64,000 nt of DNA. Source: Lanius collurio (taxonomy: Eukaryota > Chordata > Aves > Passeriformes > Laniidae). The stretch is from assembly GCA_020086605.1 (NCBI GenBank), contig JACBWW010000017.1:8880163-8944162 (forward strand), written 5' to 3'. How positions within the stretch are numbered: position 1 is the stretch's first letter; each line of letters begins with the position of its first letter. Shown here piece by piece: positions 24,085-35,550 of this stretch. The notes under the pieces were generated by a model. It was given only the letters and a program-made list of their open reading frames with translations, did no database searches and was not told where the DNA came from. The translations under genes were made by a program, and so were the position numbers.

Positions 24085-26127
24085 ATTTTTTTCACATATT
24101 GATTTTTGATTACTTGATACAGTTGCTGAACCCCTGGGAAAAACCCTGGAAACTTGGAACTGTGAACTGAGATGGTGATTTTCTGCTGCCTGGGAAGTTC
24201 AGAAGTTCTGTGCTCTTGAGAACCGACACCAGCAGACAAAATCCATCGTCCTTCTCAATGGAAAAACAGTGAGAAATATGAAAGATTTGTGTCCTCTTCA
24301 ATCTTTCCTGATCCACAGAAATCAATGATATCAGGGTGTGTTTGGGCCAGGGTTATCATTAATAAAACCATAAGCAGAACTCTGCAGAACCTTCAGAGTC
24401 ACTAAATCGTCTCTCAAGTGTTCAGGTGCAAGTGATGGACTTTGAAGGAGAAGACCCCGTGCTCAGGGGAGCAAAATGCAGATAATATTCTTAATTTTAG
24501 GTGCTGGGCACAGATTATAACTCAAATATAAATCTCACCAGAGTACCACTGAATGTTTCCCATAAAAACTGGGCTCCACAGAGCTCCATCTCAGGGCTCA
24601 TTTACATCTTCAAGCTCATGTCTCAAGGCATCTGTATCTGAAATCCAATTGGAAAAGCAGACTGGAAATGTAGGAACAGAAACACCTTTCTCCAGCAAAT
24701 CCAACTGCACTAAAATAATTTTTCATCTTTTATTTCTTCTCTAAGAAGAATCTGTGAAATTTCTTGTGGGAGCATTTTCATGTCAGGACTCAGCGATTGT
24801 AACTTGAGAATAAACCACAGATTTGGGTTTTATCTCTTACAACTCTCATTTTATAGAGCTATGAGGCTGCTTTATGAATTTAGAGGGGTTTTTAGGTGAC
24901 CATTGCTCATTTTTAATTCTGGATTTAGGCAGAATGAAGGGGTTTGGAGCTCATACCATGGCTAAGGTTAGTAACGAGGGCCAAAACAGAGTTAACATAT
25001 TCTAGGAAATTCTGTTTTGCTTCATTTTCAAGGGTGGAAAACCAGATGGACCACGTAAGAGTCTAAACTTTTGGGCTTATGACGTGCTTTATCTTGTTAA
25101 TGTCAGATTTTCTTTGAGAAGATAAAGTCATTTACACTCAATAATATAAAACCAACTTCAATATTCTATAAAATACTAAAGGCGTGATTCTGTGGTTTAC
25201 TTATTTTCTATTTTAGCATAAGATCACATTTAAAGTAAAAAGAAATAAAATGCCTCATTTTCAATAACTCAAATGAAACTATCTAAAACGTGCAAAAAAA
25301 AACCCTCAGGAAAACCAAAGTTGTGCGTGGTTTTTTTTCCTGGAAATTAAAGGGAACCTGCAAAACACCTCCAGTTTGGTGCAGCTTCCTTTTTCTGATG
25401 GAAAACTGGCTCAGAATAAATAAATAAACACATTTTTGATACGATATAATATCTCCTAGGCTGACTTTTGTGTGCTTAGCCTAAGGGGTCTCCCACTTTT
25501 TCATGGCTCGGGGTGAACAGAAACATCTCCTGTTGCCCTCCCCACCCATCCACACTCCCACAACATCCCTGTGGCAACAGCTTCCCTGGGAAAGCAGCGT
25601 GATTAGGAAAGGATAAACCATAATTATTAGCTATCATTTGATGTGATTTAGCACCTGGAAATAATGGAGAGGAAATTGTGCCAGATGCTGAGTCAGCAAA
25701 GTGCAGCCTACCAGGAAGCATTCCGTGGAGTTCTGTGGATCAAACTGGAGAGAAGCACTCATGAGGAGGCCAATGAAAGTCCTAAACTGTGTTGCAAGAG
25801 CCACAGGGCCCTGCGTGTGACCTACTTTTAAATATGTGGTGGCTCCATGGGGAATAGAGAGGCAGAGGAAGGGAGGATCTGCTCCACCGGGTCCAAAACC
25901 AGAACCAGAAACTCTCTCTCTGCCTTGTTCCCCACAGTTGGCCCGGGCTGGGTCATGAGTGCTTTGAAAACTGCTTTTCTTCTCTGGGAAGGGTGGCATG
26001 AGTCAAGATGAAATAAAAAGTGAAAGACACTGTCTGTTCCTCCAGTCAGGACCTGTTCCCGGGGCTCAAGGAGAAGCTCTGCATTTCCCAGGATCTTTCT
26101 GGGTTTCTCTTTGTGTTTCACAGAAGA

Positions 26128-26360
26128 ATGCAAAGGTTTGTGTTGGAAGGGACCTTAAAGATCATCCAGTTCCACCCCCTGCCATGGGCAGGGACACCTT
26201 CCACTATCCCAGGCTGCTCTAAGCCCCAATGTCCAACCTGACTTTGGACACTTCCAAGGATCCAGGGGCAGCCACAGCATCCATGGGAAATCTCTGCCAG
26301 GGCCTCACCATGCTCTGAGTAAAGAACTTCTTAAAATGTATAGAATTCATATTCTGTAGA
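26128..26360 (-). mobile_element. CR1 LINE 3'-end fragment
   Basis: TGTGTTGGAAGGGACCTTAA, GCCATGGGCAGGGACACCTT and ACTTCCAAGGATCCAGGGGC; minus orientation, extreme tail missing. Confidence 0.85.
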
Positions 26361-27169
26361 TGCTTTTGCCATCAGATTTTAAGGTCACCTCCAGCCAAAG
26401 CTCCAGAACTTCCCTGAGGTTCACCACGCCACCTCCCACCTCCTTAAAAAGCCTGCCCAACCCACAACAGTTTCCTTCAAGTCCTTCCCTGGTGCATATC
26501 CAGACTGTGACATACCCACACTCCTCTTTTATGGGCCCACCTTACACTGGTCTGCTGTGGGGTGGAGCTCTCTGGCTCTTTTGCATCTCCCAAGATTTTG
26601 GAGCCCCCAAAAACCTTCTTTCCTCTGCTTTGTCCTCACTGCTCAGAGTCAGCTGTGCCTCAGTCATTCCTGGGAGCACAGCAGAAGTCCAGAGTCACAC
26701 CAGTCCTTCTGAGCCACTCCCTCTCCTGGTGGCTGATCCCTGCCTCTCTCTTAACCCCGTGGATCTTCTTGGATGGACAAGTCCTCACTTCGAAGGAGAC
26801 GCTCTCAGAAAGATGGGGCTGAGGAAATAAGGAATGAGAGAGGCTGATCCATGCAGGCACACGATTCCTCCAGCAGCAGAGCTCAGCAGGGAATGTGCTG
26901 AGCAATATCCTGCTGGAAGGTGCCGCGGTGCTCTGCTGGAGACACCCTCATTCCCCTGCCGTGCAAGCCCACTGCGGAAAAAAAAGCCATGCAGGGCATC
27001 CTTATGCACCCTGGCTTTCCTTTGGCTGCCCGGTCTCAGCTGCTCAAGGACAGAGAGGAGCAAAATCTCTGTTAGTTATACAGGAGTCCAAGCAGATGAT
27101 CCCACAGCCCCTTCTGCCCTTAAAATCCCCGCCTCTATTCAGCACTGCCAGCTCCTACGGCATCTCCCG

Positions 27170-27840
27170 GGGAAGAAAAGCCACATTCACGGGCTCGGAT
27201 CCCTCTCTGTCAGGGGACCTCGCTCCTTTTGGCCGTCTGGGACATAGGAATACACGTTTATCTCCTCAACCAGCAAAACCCACCCAAGGGACGGCGCTGC
27301 CCGGTTCCGGAGCCATCCCAAAGGAACCCCCACGGTGTCCCCCCTTCCCCCCAGCACCGGGATGAAGGCGACCAAGCCTCGGCTGTCCCTGCTTCCCTGC
27401 TTGGCTCCCGTCCATGCGTGTGTGTGTTTGTGCCTCCCGTGGCGCGCCAAGGGCCCGTTTGGGGTTGGGATTCTCCCGGGACAAAGGGATGCTAATCAGC
27501 TCCCTCTACTGTTCCCTTTTGTCTAGGACTAGCTCCCACGCTTGGACTTGGCACTCTCGGGATGCGGCAGAGGGAGCTCCTTGTTGCGACCAACCTGAGC
27601 GCAGTTTGGGGAATGCAGTGCGCCCAGCAGGGAGAGGGGAAGGAGGGGAGGGCAGTGGGGGGAAGGAAATAAATCCATAACTCCGCGCAGCCCTGCTCCT
27701 TGCCAGCCTGGCACATTGTGAGCGCAGCCCGAGGCAGAAACTTCCAGTGCCTCCCTCCGCCGGGAGAGACGCCACCGGTTTTGTAGCCACGGGCTGCCTT
27801 GTTCCTGTCCCCCTCCCTGATCCCCCGTCTAATGTTCGAG
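27170..27840. promoter_or_regulatory. CpG-rich patch in intron 2 (possible CpG island)
   Basis: CpG dinucleotides are dense compared with the surrounding intron (for example GGGACGGCGCTGCCCGGTTC, CCCGTGGCGCGCCAAGGGCC, CTCCGCCGGGAGAGACGCC). Such patches often mark alternative promoters or enhancers. I see no convincing first exon. Long ORFs crossing it on minus (27506-28078) are GC-driven and match no family. Confidence 0.45.
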
Positions 27841-27848
27841 TGGCCAGG

Positions 27849-27925
27849 AAAAAAAAAAAAACAACAAAAAACCAAGCAAAATTCTCAAAAAAACCCAACG
27901 ACAAAACAAACAAAAACAACCGACA
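27849..27925 (+). repeat. A-rich low-complexity tract
   Basis: An A-run followed by AACAAAAA/ACAAAACAAAC units, then a C-run near 27927-27936. Low-complexity sequence without coding potential. Confidence 0.85.
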
Positions 27926-27939
27926 ACCCCCCCCCTCCC

Positions 27940-30900
27940 TGCATGTCAGGGTTGACAGATGAGGGTTGGTGCAGTGGGAGGTGAAGGGAGAGCAGAAAGC
28001 AAACGGGATCGGCCCCTGCTGCCATTTCCTTTTGCCCATCACTCCTCTCAGGGTTTGCAGCGGGTGTTGGCTGTTCACAGCTGTTTACACGGCCTGTCTC
28101 CTCTCCAGATGTGCGGGAGCCAGATCTTTATCCCAGGATCGCTGTGCAGGTAGGGAGGTGGTGAGGTCAGAGCCTCTAAAAAACCCCAAAAACGCTTGAG
28201 TCCACGGACCCGAGGGGATGGAGAGGCAGATGCAGCCAGATGTGATGTTAACCACACTCTCCTGGGTGCCATCGCAGCCCAGGGCCTGTGCTTGGACACC
28301 TTTGAAGGCACAAGAGGATAAAGTGACCCCTCTGATGGCCCTACCTGGCTCCAGCAGCAAGAGAAGGAGCTCCTCACCACCTCATTGGGCTCCTGCTCCC
28401 AAAAGCTGAGGGATAACACCTTGGCACTCTTCCTCAGCATCTCTGTTTGCTGCCCTTGCAACCTGCAGCTCTGGCCAAGGCTCAGGGGAAGCTGCAAACC
28501 ACCCACGACTCTGTGGGCTGCAAACCAGGGATGCGGCTACAGCTCAATCAGACCTCCCCAAACTGCTTGTCCAACGTGCTGCAGCTCCAGCATGCTGCCT
28601 CTACTGAGCCAGCTACCCAAAATCCCCGGTCAGGAATGCTGCAGCCAGGAATCTGGGCTGTCCTGTGGGCTGGAATGGACTAGCAGTGCAGCATCCCCTC
28701 AGCCCATACATCAATCCTCACTTCAAGCTCAGTTTACATGGACACTAAACCCAACTGGTGCTCCTGTCTGAAGCCAGGATGTGCCAGCCTTCCCCCCAGC
28801 AGCACTGGCAAACCTCTGGCCCACAGGATTTATGCACCCTGACGGCTGAGTGGAGCTTGCGCAGTCGCATTTTCAGTCCTGATCCTTCCAGTTTCCTTCC
28901 CCATAGTTACAGGGTAGAGTTTGTAGATCTCCGTTGTTGATACCAGGGCAGCTGCCCAAATTGCCATTAGCGGAGAGGTAGACGGGGTGTGGTTGGAAAT
29001 CAGATCCTCTTGGGAAGAGTTTCATGAGAGAGCGGAGAGTACCTCCTACATGTAACAAACCTCCTGGATGGATCAGTATCTTGTGGCTTTCTGCTCATGC
29101 CTTACTTTATTGCAGAAGTGGAGAAGGCTGATCCAGAGTGGGGAAAAGGAGGGGGTAAAACATTTGGCTCAGAGACAACCGAGATGCCAGAATGCCATCA
29201 GGAAAATACGATGAGATCTGCTAAACATATTAATTTTAAACCATTATGAGAGGTTGTTACGCCTTAAATAGCAAGAGACTGCCTGCATTCAGTGGTCCAG
29301 GAGTGCCTTTCCAGTGCCATGTGGCTCCACCATTAAAATGGCTTCTCTAAATGGGATGGCAGAGTTGCTCTCTAACAGGAGAAATGTGAGGGGTGAGAAC
29401 TATTTGCCCCCAAACTGGGCCTCCAAGGAGCACTCATGGAAGTCTGAGGTTGTAGCCCTAGGCTCCCTCTATAGTCAATGGAGAGAAATAAACATCTTGC
29501 TATGATTCATGTTATCCTGAGATAGGTGTCTGAGATAGGTCAGATGAATTGCTCCCCGGTGATGCCGACTGCTCTCCACTGCCTACAAAGGGAGCCTGGG
29601 GTGACTCCCTCAGACTTTGACATCTAACTTTGGGAGATGAGATCAGGCCTATCAGGGAGCCTGGGGAGTGATGCTGTTATGACACAGCAAGAAAAAAGTA
29701 TGGAGGAGACTCGTGTCTCCGAGGGGTTATAACTGAATTTAAAAGTCTGGTTCCTTTCTTGCCTAATCTGGGGGAAAACTCACGTGGATTTCACCAGACA
29801 TAAAGGTGAGCTTTCTCATCCACAGTGGTAAAGAGTCGACCCTTGAACACAGATCTGGGCTTTCTGGAGGGAAAGAATACATGAGGCTTATCCCCAAAAA
29901 GTACAGAGTCCAAAATAGCATAACTTCAAAAATAAGCCAAGTCCAAAATCACCCTGCCTGCAAAGGTGACAGTGCCCAGCATTCCACAAAGAACTGGATG
30001 TGACTTGAATGCCACATCTCTCAGGAGCTAGACAGATGCCTGCTCTGCCCTTCATGTAGTCCCTGGGAGCAAGAGTCTTCTCATCCAGAGCCGGTCTCCC
30101 TGGATTCCCTCAGTGATTGATGGAGAGATGTAGAAACGTCAGGGTGTGAATAATTCAATCCTAACTGTCTGGAATACATCAGATGAATCATGCCCTGAAG
30201 GACCCCAGCAACAACTGGAACTACCTCGACTTGTCTCCCTGTCTGGCATAAAGGACCCAAAGTTTTGCTGACCCACCACTCTTCTGCAGGCCCCAGTTTT
30301 AACTCTTTAGGAAGTCTAAGCAGCAAAGAAAATGGTCAGTGCTAGAAGAGAAAATAGAGGGGCTGGTTGTCAACACCAGAGCAGTGGAGGAGACTGGTAA
30401 AGAGGAGGCTGTCTCTCTCTTGGTGGTATGTCAAGGCAAAATATCCTTTGGGAAGAGATGCTGCAGTCAAATTCAGATTTTGGGTTCGTTCCAGAAGTCT
30501 CGAAGGGAAATTCTCCAGTCTAGATCATGCAAGAAGCCTGCTTGGATAATCTGACAGTCCTGTCAGGCCATGAACATGCATTGTGTGCTCTGCTGTGGGA
30601 AGGAACGAGGCCCTGGGATCTCAGATCTCTGCCAGTAACACACGGTTACTGCTGCCCCTCTCCCCTGCCGAGGGACCTTCAAAGGGATTGTTTGGCGTCA
30701 CCTCCTGAAGGACACTCTGCCACGTCTGTAAGGCAGTGTCATCTGCACGAACATGGTGAGGGAAGATAACAGGAAATTTTTAAGCTTTGTGGTCAGCCTG
30801 GGTAAGAGAACAGGAAGACTCCATCCCATCTTGATTGGAGATGGAAGAGTTGGAAGGCAAGACAGCCCCCCAGTTTAATAACAAAGCAATCCAGTGCCCT

Positions 30901-31020
30901 TGAATACTCCATATTCCATTCTGTGCTCACCCTGGTGGCTGCCCAAACAGGAGCTGCACCAGAAAAGGATATGGCTTTGCTGGACACAGACAGGATTAAC
31001 CCAGAGGGACACGGGCAGTG
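27940..31020. other. WNT3A: intron 2 stretch without clear features
   Basis: No CR1 copy or known gene is recognised. Around 29440-29660 wording such as CTCTATAGTCAATGGAGAGA and GACTTTGACATCTAACTTTG resembles very old amniote interspersed repeats, but too weakly to name. Confidence 0.5.
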
Positions 31021-31029
31021 GGTCACTCC

Positions 31030-31900
31030 ACCGCTCTTGTGACTCTCGACATTTGCCTCGGAGCGGGGTCGGCGGCCAGCCATAATTTCCGGAATGAATC
31101 CGTGCCTTCCAGGCCCTGTGTCACCCATCAGGCTCTCATTTGTCCGCTGGGGAATTTGATGTACGTCCTCGGAGGGCACATCCGATGGGTGCAGACACTG
31201 GGCAGAGCCACGGGACACCCCCGGCTCTGTCCAACCCCCTCGTGCGCCCGACGGACACAAAAAGGGCCGGAGCGGCTTCCCAAGGCTGCACACGAGTGTT
31301 AAAGTCTAATAAACAAGCCCTGCCCGCCAAAGCTGAAAGAATCCGAGCCCTCCCCAACAAAGCATTTAATCCAGTTTGGCGTAACCTTTGACATTATTAG
31401 GGATCGCAGTGACCCTAATCCAATCAGATTGATTAACTAAAGCGGAGACCCCATAAGCTGACCCCCCTCTGGCCTCTGCTATTTAGTCCTGACCAAACAG
31501 TGGGAGAGACGTGCTGTATTTACACCACAATGGGTCGGCGCTGAGAACCTGTTTCATTACAGAGAGACTTAAACTCCCATTACTCCATCAATGTATCATT
31601 CTTCAATAGTTCATTAAAAGCTGCTCCTCCACAATAACTATTAACCATTTCTCAGCCCAGCTGGCAGGTTTAAAGCCCTGGCCACTCTTTGGCAGAAGGA
31701 GGTGGGAGTGAGTGAAAGAAATAGATAGACAAGGGCTCCCTTTTAAATTTAAACGAACTGCGGGCTTAAATAGTTGGAGGTAATTTACTTTTATTGAATG
31801 GAGGGAGGAGACAGAGGAAACTTTTATTTTGACTTAATTATGTACTGAAGTCCTTTAAAGAGACAGGGCCATGATAAGCTTTTATTGTATTCCTTCTCTT
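31030..31900. promoter_or_regulatory. candidate conserved regulatory block with OTX/K50-type palindrome
   Basis: This stretch is free of recognisable repeats. It is CpG-containing on the left (31030-31330) and rich in homeobox cores on the right. ATTAGGG (31396-31402) and CCCTAAT (31413-31419) form an inverted pair, and TAATCC (31416-31421) is a bicoid/OTX-type core. Nearby are CCTTTGAC (TCF-like with one mismatch) and GATTGATTAAC. It lies about 4 kb downstream of exon 2, in intron 2. The function is inferred only. Confidence 0.35.
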
Positions 31901-32727
31901 GAGATTGGTTCATATTTCTGCCCAGAGGAGTTTCAGAGAGAGCTCACGTGGCATTGAGAGACTCTAAACTCCCAACTTAAGCATGAACAGCCTCTTCAGC
32001 CCACAAAAGCTGAAATTAATGCAAAAGGCACAATTCCCACTGCATGGCACTTCAGCTGGAGATGGAAAATGCCTGTCAGGTTGCACTGTTCAGTTTCTGC
32101 TGTTAAGGATGGGGTGTCCTTCTCCTACATCCTCCTAAATTTTATCCTGTGTATCTTTAGAGGCAACTCAAGAATCTTCCCTTCTCCTTGGTAAACTGAA
32201 AGATGCAACAGTTGCCTTAAAAACTGCCAAACCTCTCAGGTGAGTGGCTGACCAGGAGCTGTGGCTCAGGTGGTCATTTCAGGTCATGTGGCCATGGCCA
32301 TGTTTTTCTCCACTTTATACAGTACAGGTGAAGAAACAAACAGCAATATTTTTCTTTGAGATACTGCTGTTGGAAAAATTCGAGTGAGAGGTTCTTTCTA
32401 CTATCCAGCTGTTGAGATGTGAATTTCCGTGAGACTAGAAATGAGTTGTAATGTCTTTATATCAGAAATTATTTTCTAACCCTAAACAGATTAGGTTTAG
32501 GTAGAGAGAAAAGAGATCAGGCTTACTTCTTTGCCCATGCAGGAATCCAGTTTTTTGCATTCCAAGTAGTCTACACTGACCAAAACTCCCATTTCCTGGG
32601 GATTTTGAAGGAAAACCCAACAGTGGCACTGTCTGAAGTTTCTCCATGAAGCTGCACAGCTGCCCATACGCTCCCAAGACCACAGAGGAGGAGAAAAGCC
32701 CTATTCCACAGCCTTGACCTTAAAACT

Positions 32728-32870
32728 CATCTCTTTTCAACCCTCCTGCCATGAGCAGAGACACAATCCACTTTCCCAGGTTGCTCCACGCCCATCCAGC
32801 CTGGCCTTGGACACTCCCAGGAATGGGGAGTTCAGACCTCTCCCAACAGTTGAAGAGGGAAGGTTTATTC
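32728..32870 (-). mobile_element. CR1 LINE fragment
   Basis: CCTCCTGCCATGAGCAGAGA, CAGGTTGCTCCACGCCCATC and CAGCCTGGCCTTGGACACTC; minus orientation, both ends lost. Confidence 0.8.
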
Positions 32871-33091
32871 CAGAACCAAGGACCTGCAAACCTGAGTAGT
32901 CCGATAGGGTGGGATGGGGGATTTCTGCTCTTCCTCTGCCCTGGGTGACACACAAAGAGCAAGAGGGATTTCGAGTCAGACCTGTCAAGTGTAGCCTTCA
33001 ATAGCAGCAGGTCAGGATCCCCTGGACATCACCACTCCCTGGCAGCTGAGCTCATCAATGCCATTCCTGTCTAATGTGTGGCTCATTAAGA

Positions 33092-33140
33092 ATCCCAGAA
33101 TTGTTAAGGTTGGAAGGGACCTCTGGAGATTAAGCCTGGC
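33092..33140 (-). mobile_element. CR1 3'-tail remnant
   Basis: GAATCCCAGAATTGTTAAGG, then TTGGAAGGGACCTCTGGAGA. Only the terminal ~50 bp. Confidence 0.7.
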
Positions 33141-33959
33141 TAAAAAAAAATACACATTAATACAGTCTTAGCTAAAACACGTGGGACCTTTTTCCACAAG
33201 AAGGCTGATGGGGAAAAAGAGTCTGGTTTTAGATGAGATATCAGAACATGGCTCTTAACAGGACCAGAGCCTGGTGACAGTTTGGCACTGCTGAATCACA
33301 GCTCACGCCTAGCCCTGAATGAGCAATGAGGTACCACAGCAGCAAGGACAGCCCAGACAGCGAGGCAGCCTCAGTGAGATTTGGGCCTGGAAAGGATTTC
33401 CTGAGGGCATTAAAATCGTTCCTTTTCAGTGAAAGGAGTGCAGATAGAGTGCGAGGCAAAGGGGAGATGCTTTAGGAACTGCTCTGGTTTGTGCTGAGGG
33501 AGGACGGGATCCCCACTGACTCACATGAGAGCTACTCTCAGATCCTGGGTGACTTAAAATCCAAGCTACAAAACAGATTTTTTCTTCCTTGCTTTCCCTC
33601 TCTCCTTTTCCCCTTCTCTCTTTCTGGGTAGGAGCTCAAGTATGTTCCTACCCTGGGGGATCTGCCGCACAAGAATGCGACTGAGCTGTTTTTTTTTCCT
33701 CCCCCCCCTCCTGCTGTAGGTGAAGCAAAACTGAAGGGTGGTTTGATTCTCCCTCAAGGAACAACATTCTTCAGTTATGAAATCGTCCCAGTCTCCTCTC
33801 CCTCCCTGAGCCCAGCTACTGAAAAGCAGGGACAGACCCTTTGAGCCAGCACTGCTGTGAGATAAGAGAGTTTGGCAGATTGTGGGATGGGGGTTTCCTT
33901 CAGTCAGCAGGGAGGTGAGGAGCAGTTTATCCACAAGGATAATTGCTACAGGAGATGTG

Positions 33960-34085
33960 GGGTGTCTCATCCCAGACTGTCTGGGAGCACATTGTCCAGA
34001 GAGGTCATGGACTCCCCATCCCTGGAAGTCCTCAAGGCCAGGCTGGACGGGGCTTGGAGCAACCTGGTCTGGTGGAAGAAAATGC
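33960..34085 (+). mobile_element. CR1 LINE fragment
   Basis: GGAGCACATTGTCCAGAGAG, CCCCATCCCTGGAAGTCCTC, AAGGCCAGGCTGGACGGGGC; plus orientation, tail missing. Confidence 0.8.
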
Positions 34086-34121
34086 CCAAATCTCTTCTGA
34101 GTGTGCAGCAGGGGAAAAAGT

Positions 34122-34190
34122 TAAAAAAAAAAACAAAACAAAACAAAAAACCAAACAAAAAACCAAAACAACCAAACAAAAAAACAAAAC
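34122..34190 (+). repeat. A-rich (AAAC/AAAAAC)n tract
   Basis: Irregular A-runs broken by C, such as AAAACAAAACAAAACAAA. It directly follows the truncated CR1 and may be an expanded simple repeat. Confidence 0.85.
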
Positions 34191-34292
34191 AGATGGGAAG
34201 CACTGCAGAACACACTCCAAAGTGGCATAGATCAGTTATATACACCAAATTCCCTGCAACTATTTCAGATGCTCCCTCCTCTTTCACATGAG

Positions 34293-34337
34293 GAAGGGAA
34301 GGAAGGGAGGGAAGGGAGGGAGGGAGGGAGGGAGGGG
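34293..34337 (+). repeat. (GGGA)n/(GGAA)n purine repeat
   Basis: GAAGGGAAGGAAGGGAGGGA changing into GGGAGGGAGGGAGGG. G-runs in 4-bp steps could form a G-quadruplex. Confidence 0.9.
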
Positions 34338-34386
34338 CAAGTGCTGAGGTCGTTGCAAAAGCAGGGAGGAGCTCATAACTCAGAAT

Positions 34387-34699
34387 NNNNNNNNNNNNNN
34401 NNNNNNNNNNNNNNNNNNNNNNNNNNNNNNNNNNNNNNNNNNNNNNNNNNNNNNNNNNNNNNNNNNNNNNNNNNNNNNNNNNNNNNNNNNNNNNNNNNNN
34501 NNNNNNNNNNNNNNNNNNNNNNNNNNNNNNNNNNNNNNNNNNNNNNNNNNNNNNNNNNNNNNNNNNNNNNNNNNNNNNNNNNNNNNNNNNNNNNNNNNNN
34601 NNNNNNNNNNNNNNNNNNNNNNNNNNNNNNNNNNNNNNNNNNNNNNNNNNNNNNNNNNNNNNNNNNNNNNNNNNNNNNNNNNNNNNNNNNNNNNNNNNN
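34387..34699. other. assembly gap (313 N)
   Basis: Undetermined bases in intron 2. The right edge falls inside a GGAAGGCA/GGAA repeat, which suggests that the repeat stopped assembly. No coding exon is missing here because exons 2 and 3 join in phase. Confidence 0.99.
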
Positions 34700-34774
34700 G
34701 CAGGAAGGCAGGAAGGCAGGAAGGCAGGAAGGAAGGAAGGAAGGAAGGAAGGAAGGAAGGAAGGAAGGAAGGAA
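34700..34774 (+). repeat. (GGAAGGCA)n then (GGAA)n microsatellite
   Basis: Three to four GGAAGGCA units are followed by about ten GGAA units. The left part is hidden in the N gap, so the true length is unknown. Confidence 0.95.
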
Positions 34775-35120
34775 GCTTTGTGCTAAAGGGAAAGGCAAAA
34801 CTTTTCCCAGACTTAGTGAGACCTGCAGGACCAGGCTGGACTTTAAAAGACACACAACAAGGGCAAAGAAGGATAAAGGAGTTTTCACAGGCTGAAACAG
34901 GCTCCTACCAACTTACAAGGGAAAAGACCAGATAAACATCAGGTTTAGCTGAGGGCTTAAATCTAGGAGTTCCTACATTGCTAAAATTTCTAACATTTCT
35001 AAGAGTTCCCACTTCTATCAAGGGGTTGAGAAACAATTGCCTGAATTTGAACGCTGCCCTAATTTGCTGTGTTCATAACTAAGGAAAGCAGAACCATTAA
35101 TTGATGGTGATTTCCCCAGG

Positions 35121-35129
35121 CCTTTGATC
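35121..35129 (+). promoter_or_regulatory. candidate TCF/LEF site CCTTTGATC
   Basis: This is an exact match to the usual TCF/LEF core (CCTTTGATC), about 420 bp downstream of exon 2 in intron 2. WNT genes can be fed back on by beta-catenin/TCF, but a single 9-mer occurs often by chance. Confidence 0.25.
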
Positions 35130-35332
35130 TTCATTGTATTTCATGACAGTATCAAAACTGATGTTATCTGATAAGTCCAGTCCCTAGGAACCATCCCCAA
35201 CAGCCCATCATTTCCCCTCTGCCATCATCTAGAGAGCTGACATCACAGCACAGGGTCAGAAAAGGAGCCAGGTCCAGCTTGACCACTGCAAGCACAACAA
35301 TCCTCAGTGTTCCTTCCCAGGGGTGTGGGATC

Positions 35333-35425
35333 ATGGCATAATCCATGCTGAAAGGACTTGGGGAGGTCTCCAGTCCAACCTCCTGCTCCAAGCTGGAACT
35401 GAGATAACCCCACTCCTTTATCACG
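35333..35425 (-). mobile_element. old CR1-like fragment
   Basis: TGAAAGGACTTGGGGAGGTC followed by TCCAGTCCAACCTCCTGCTC recalls the 3' part of older CR1 subfamilies in minus orientation. It is weak. Confidence 0.45.
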
Positions 35426-35550
35426 CTCAAGTCCTGTTTCCTGCAGGACATTTTACAGGACATTTTTTCCCAAAGCGAATGAGTTCACAGGAGGTTTCCC
35501 AAGATCCACCACGGACATTGGCCTTCCCAAACCCGTAGCTCCTCACTCAC

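Larger units (their letters stand above)
15061..27160. other. WNT3A: intron 2, middle part
   Basis: Non-coding sequence with CR1 fragments at 17199-17515, 20803-21068, 21118-21370, 23780-23908, 24028-24084 and 26128-26360. Old SINE tails lie at 16175-16310 and 19305-19405. A/T-rich sequence fills 24830-25470. I see no gene in 18000-19300, 21400-23770 or 24100-26100. Confidence 0.75.
34775..35550. other. WNT3A: intron 2 next to exon 2
   Basis: Non-coding sequence. It contains a TCF/LEF-type site at 35121-35129 and an old CR1-like fragment at about 35333-35425. The donor of exon 2 is at 35550-35541. Confidence 0.8.

Noticed and set aside
27492..28078. 190-codon minus ORF in the CpG-rich patch
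   Set aside because: Composition is driven by GC and an A-rich tract that translates as poly-Phe. No domain is recognised.
34269..34895. Long ORFs spanning the N gap
   Set aside because: They consist mostly of undetermined bases plus purine repeats.
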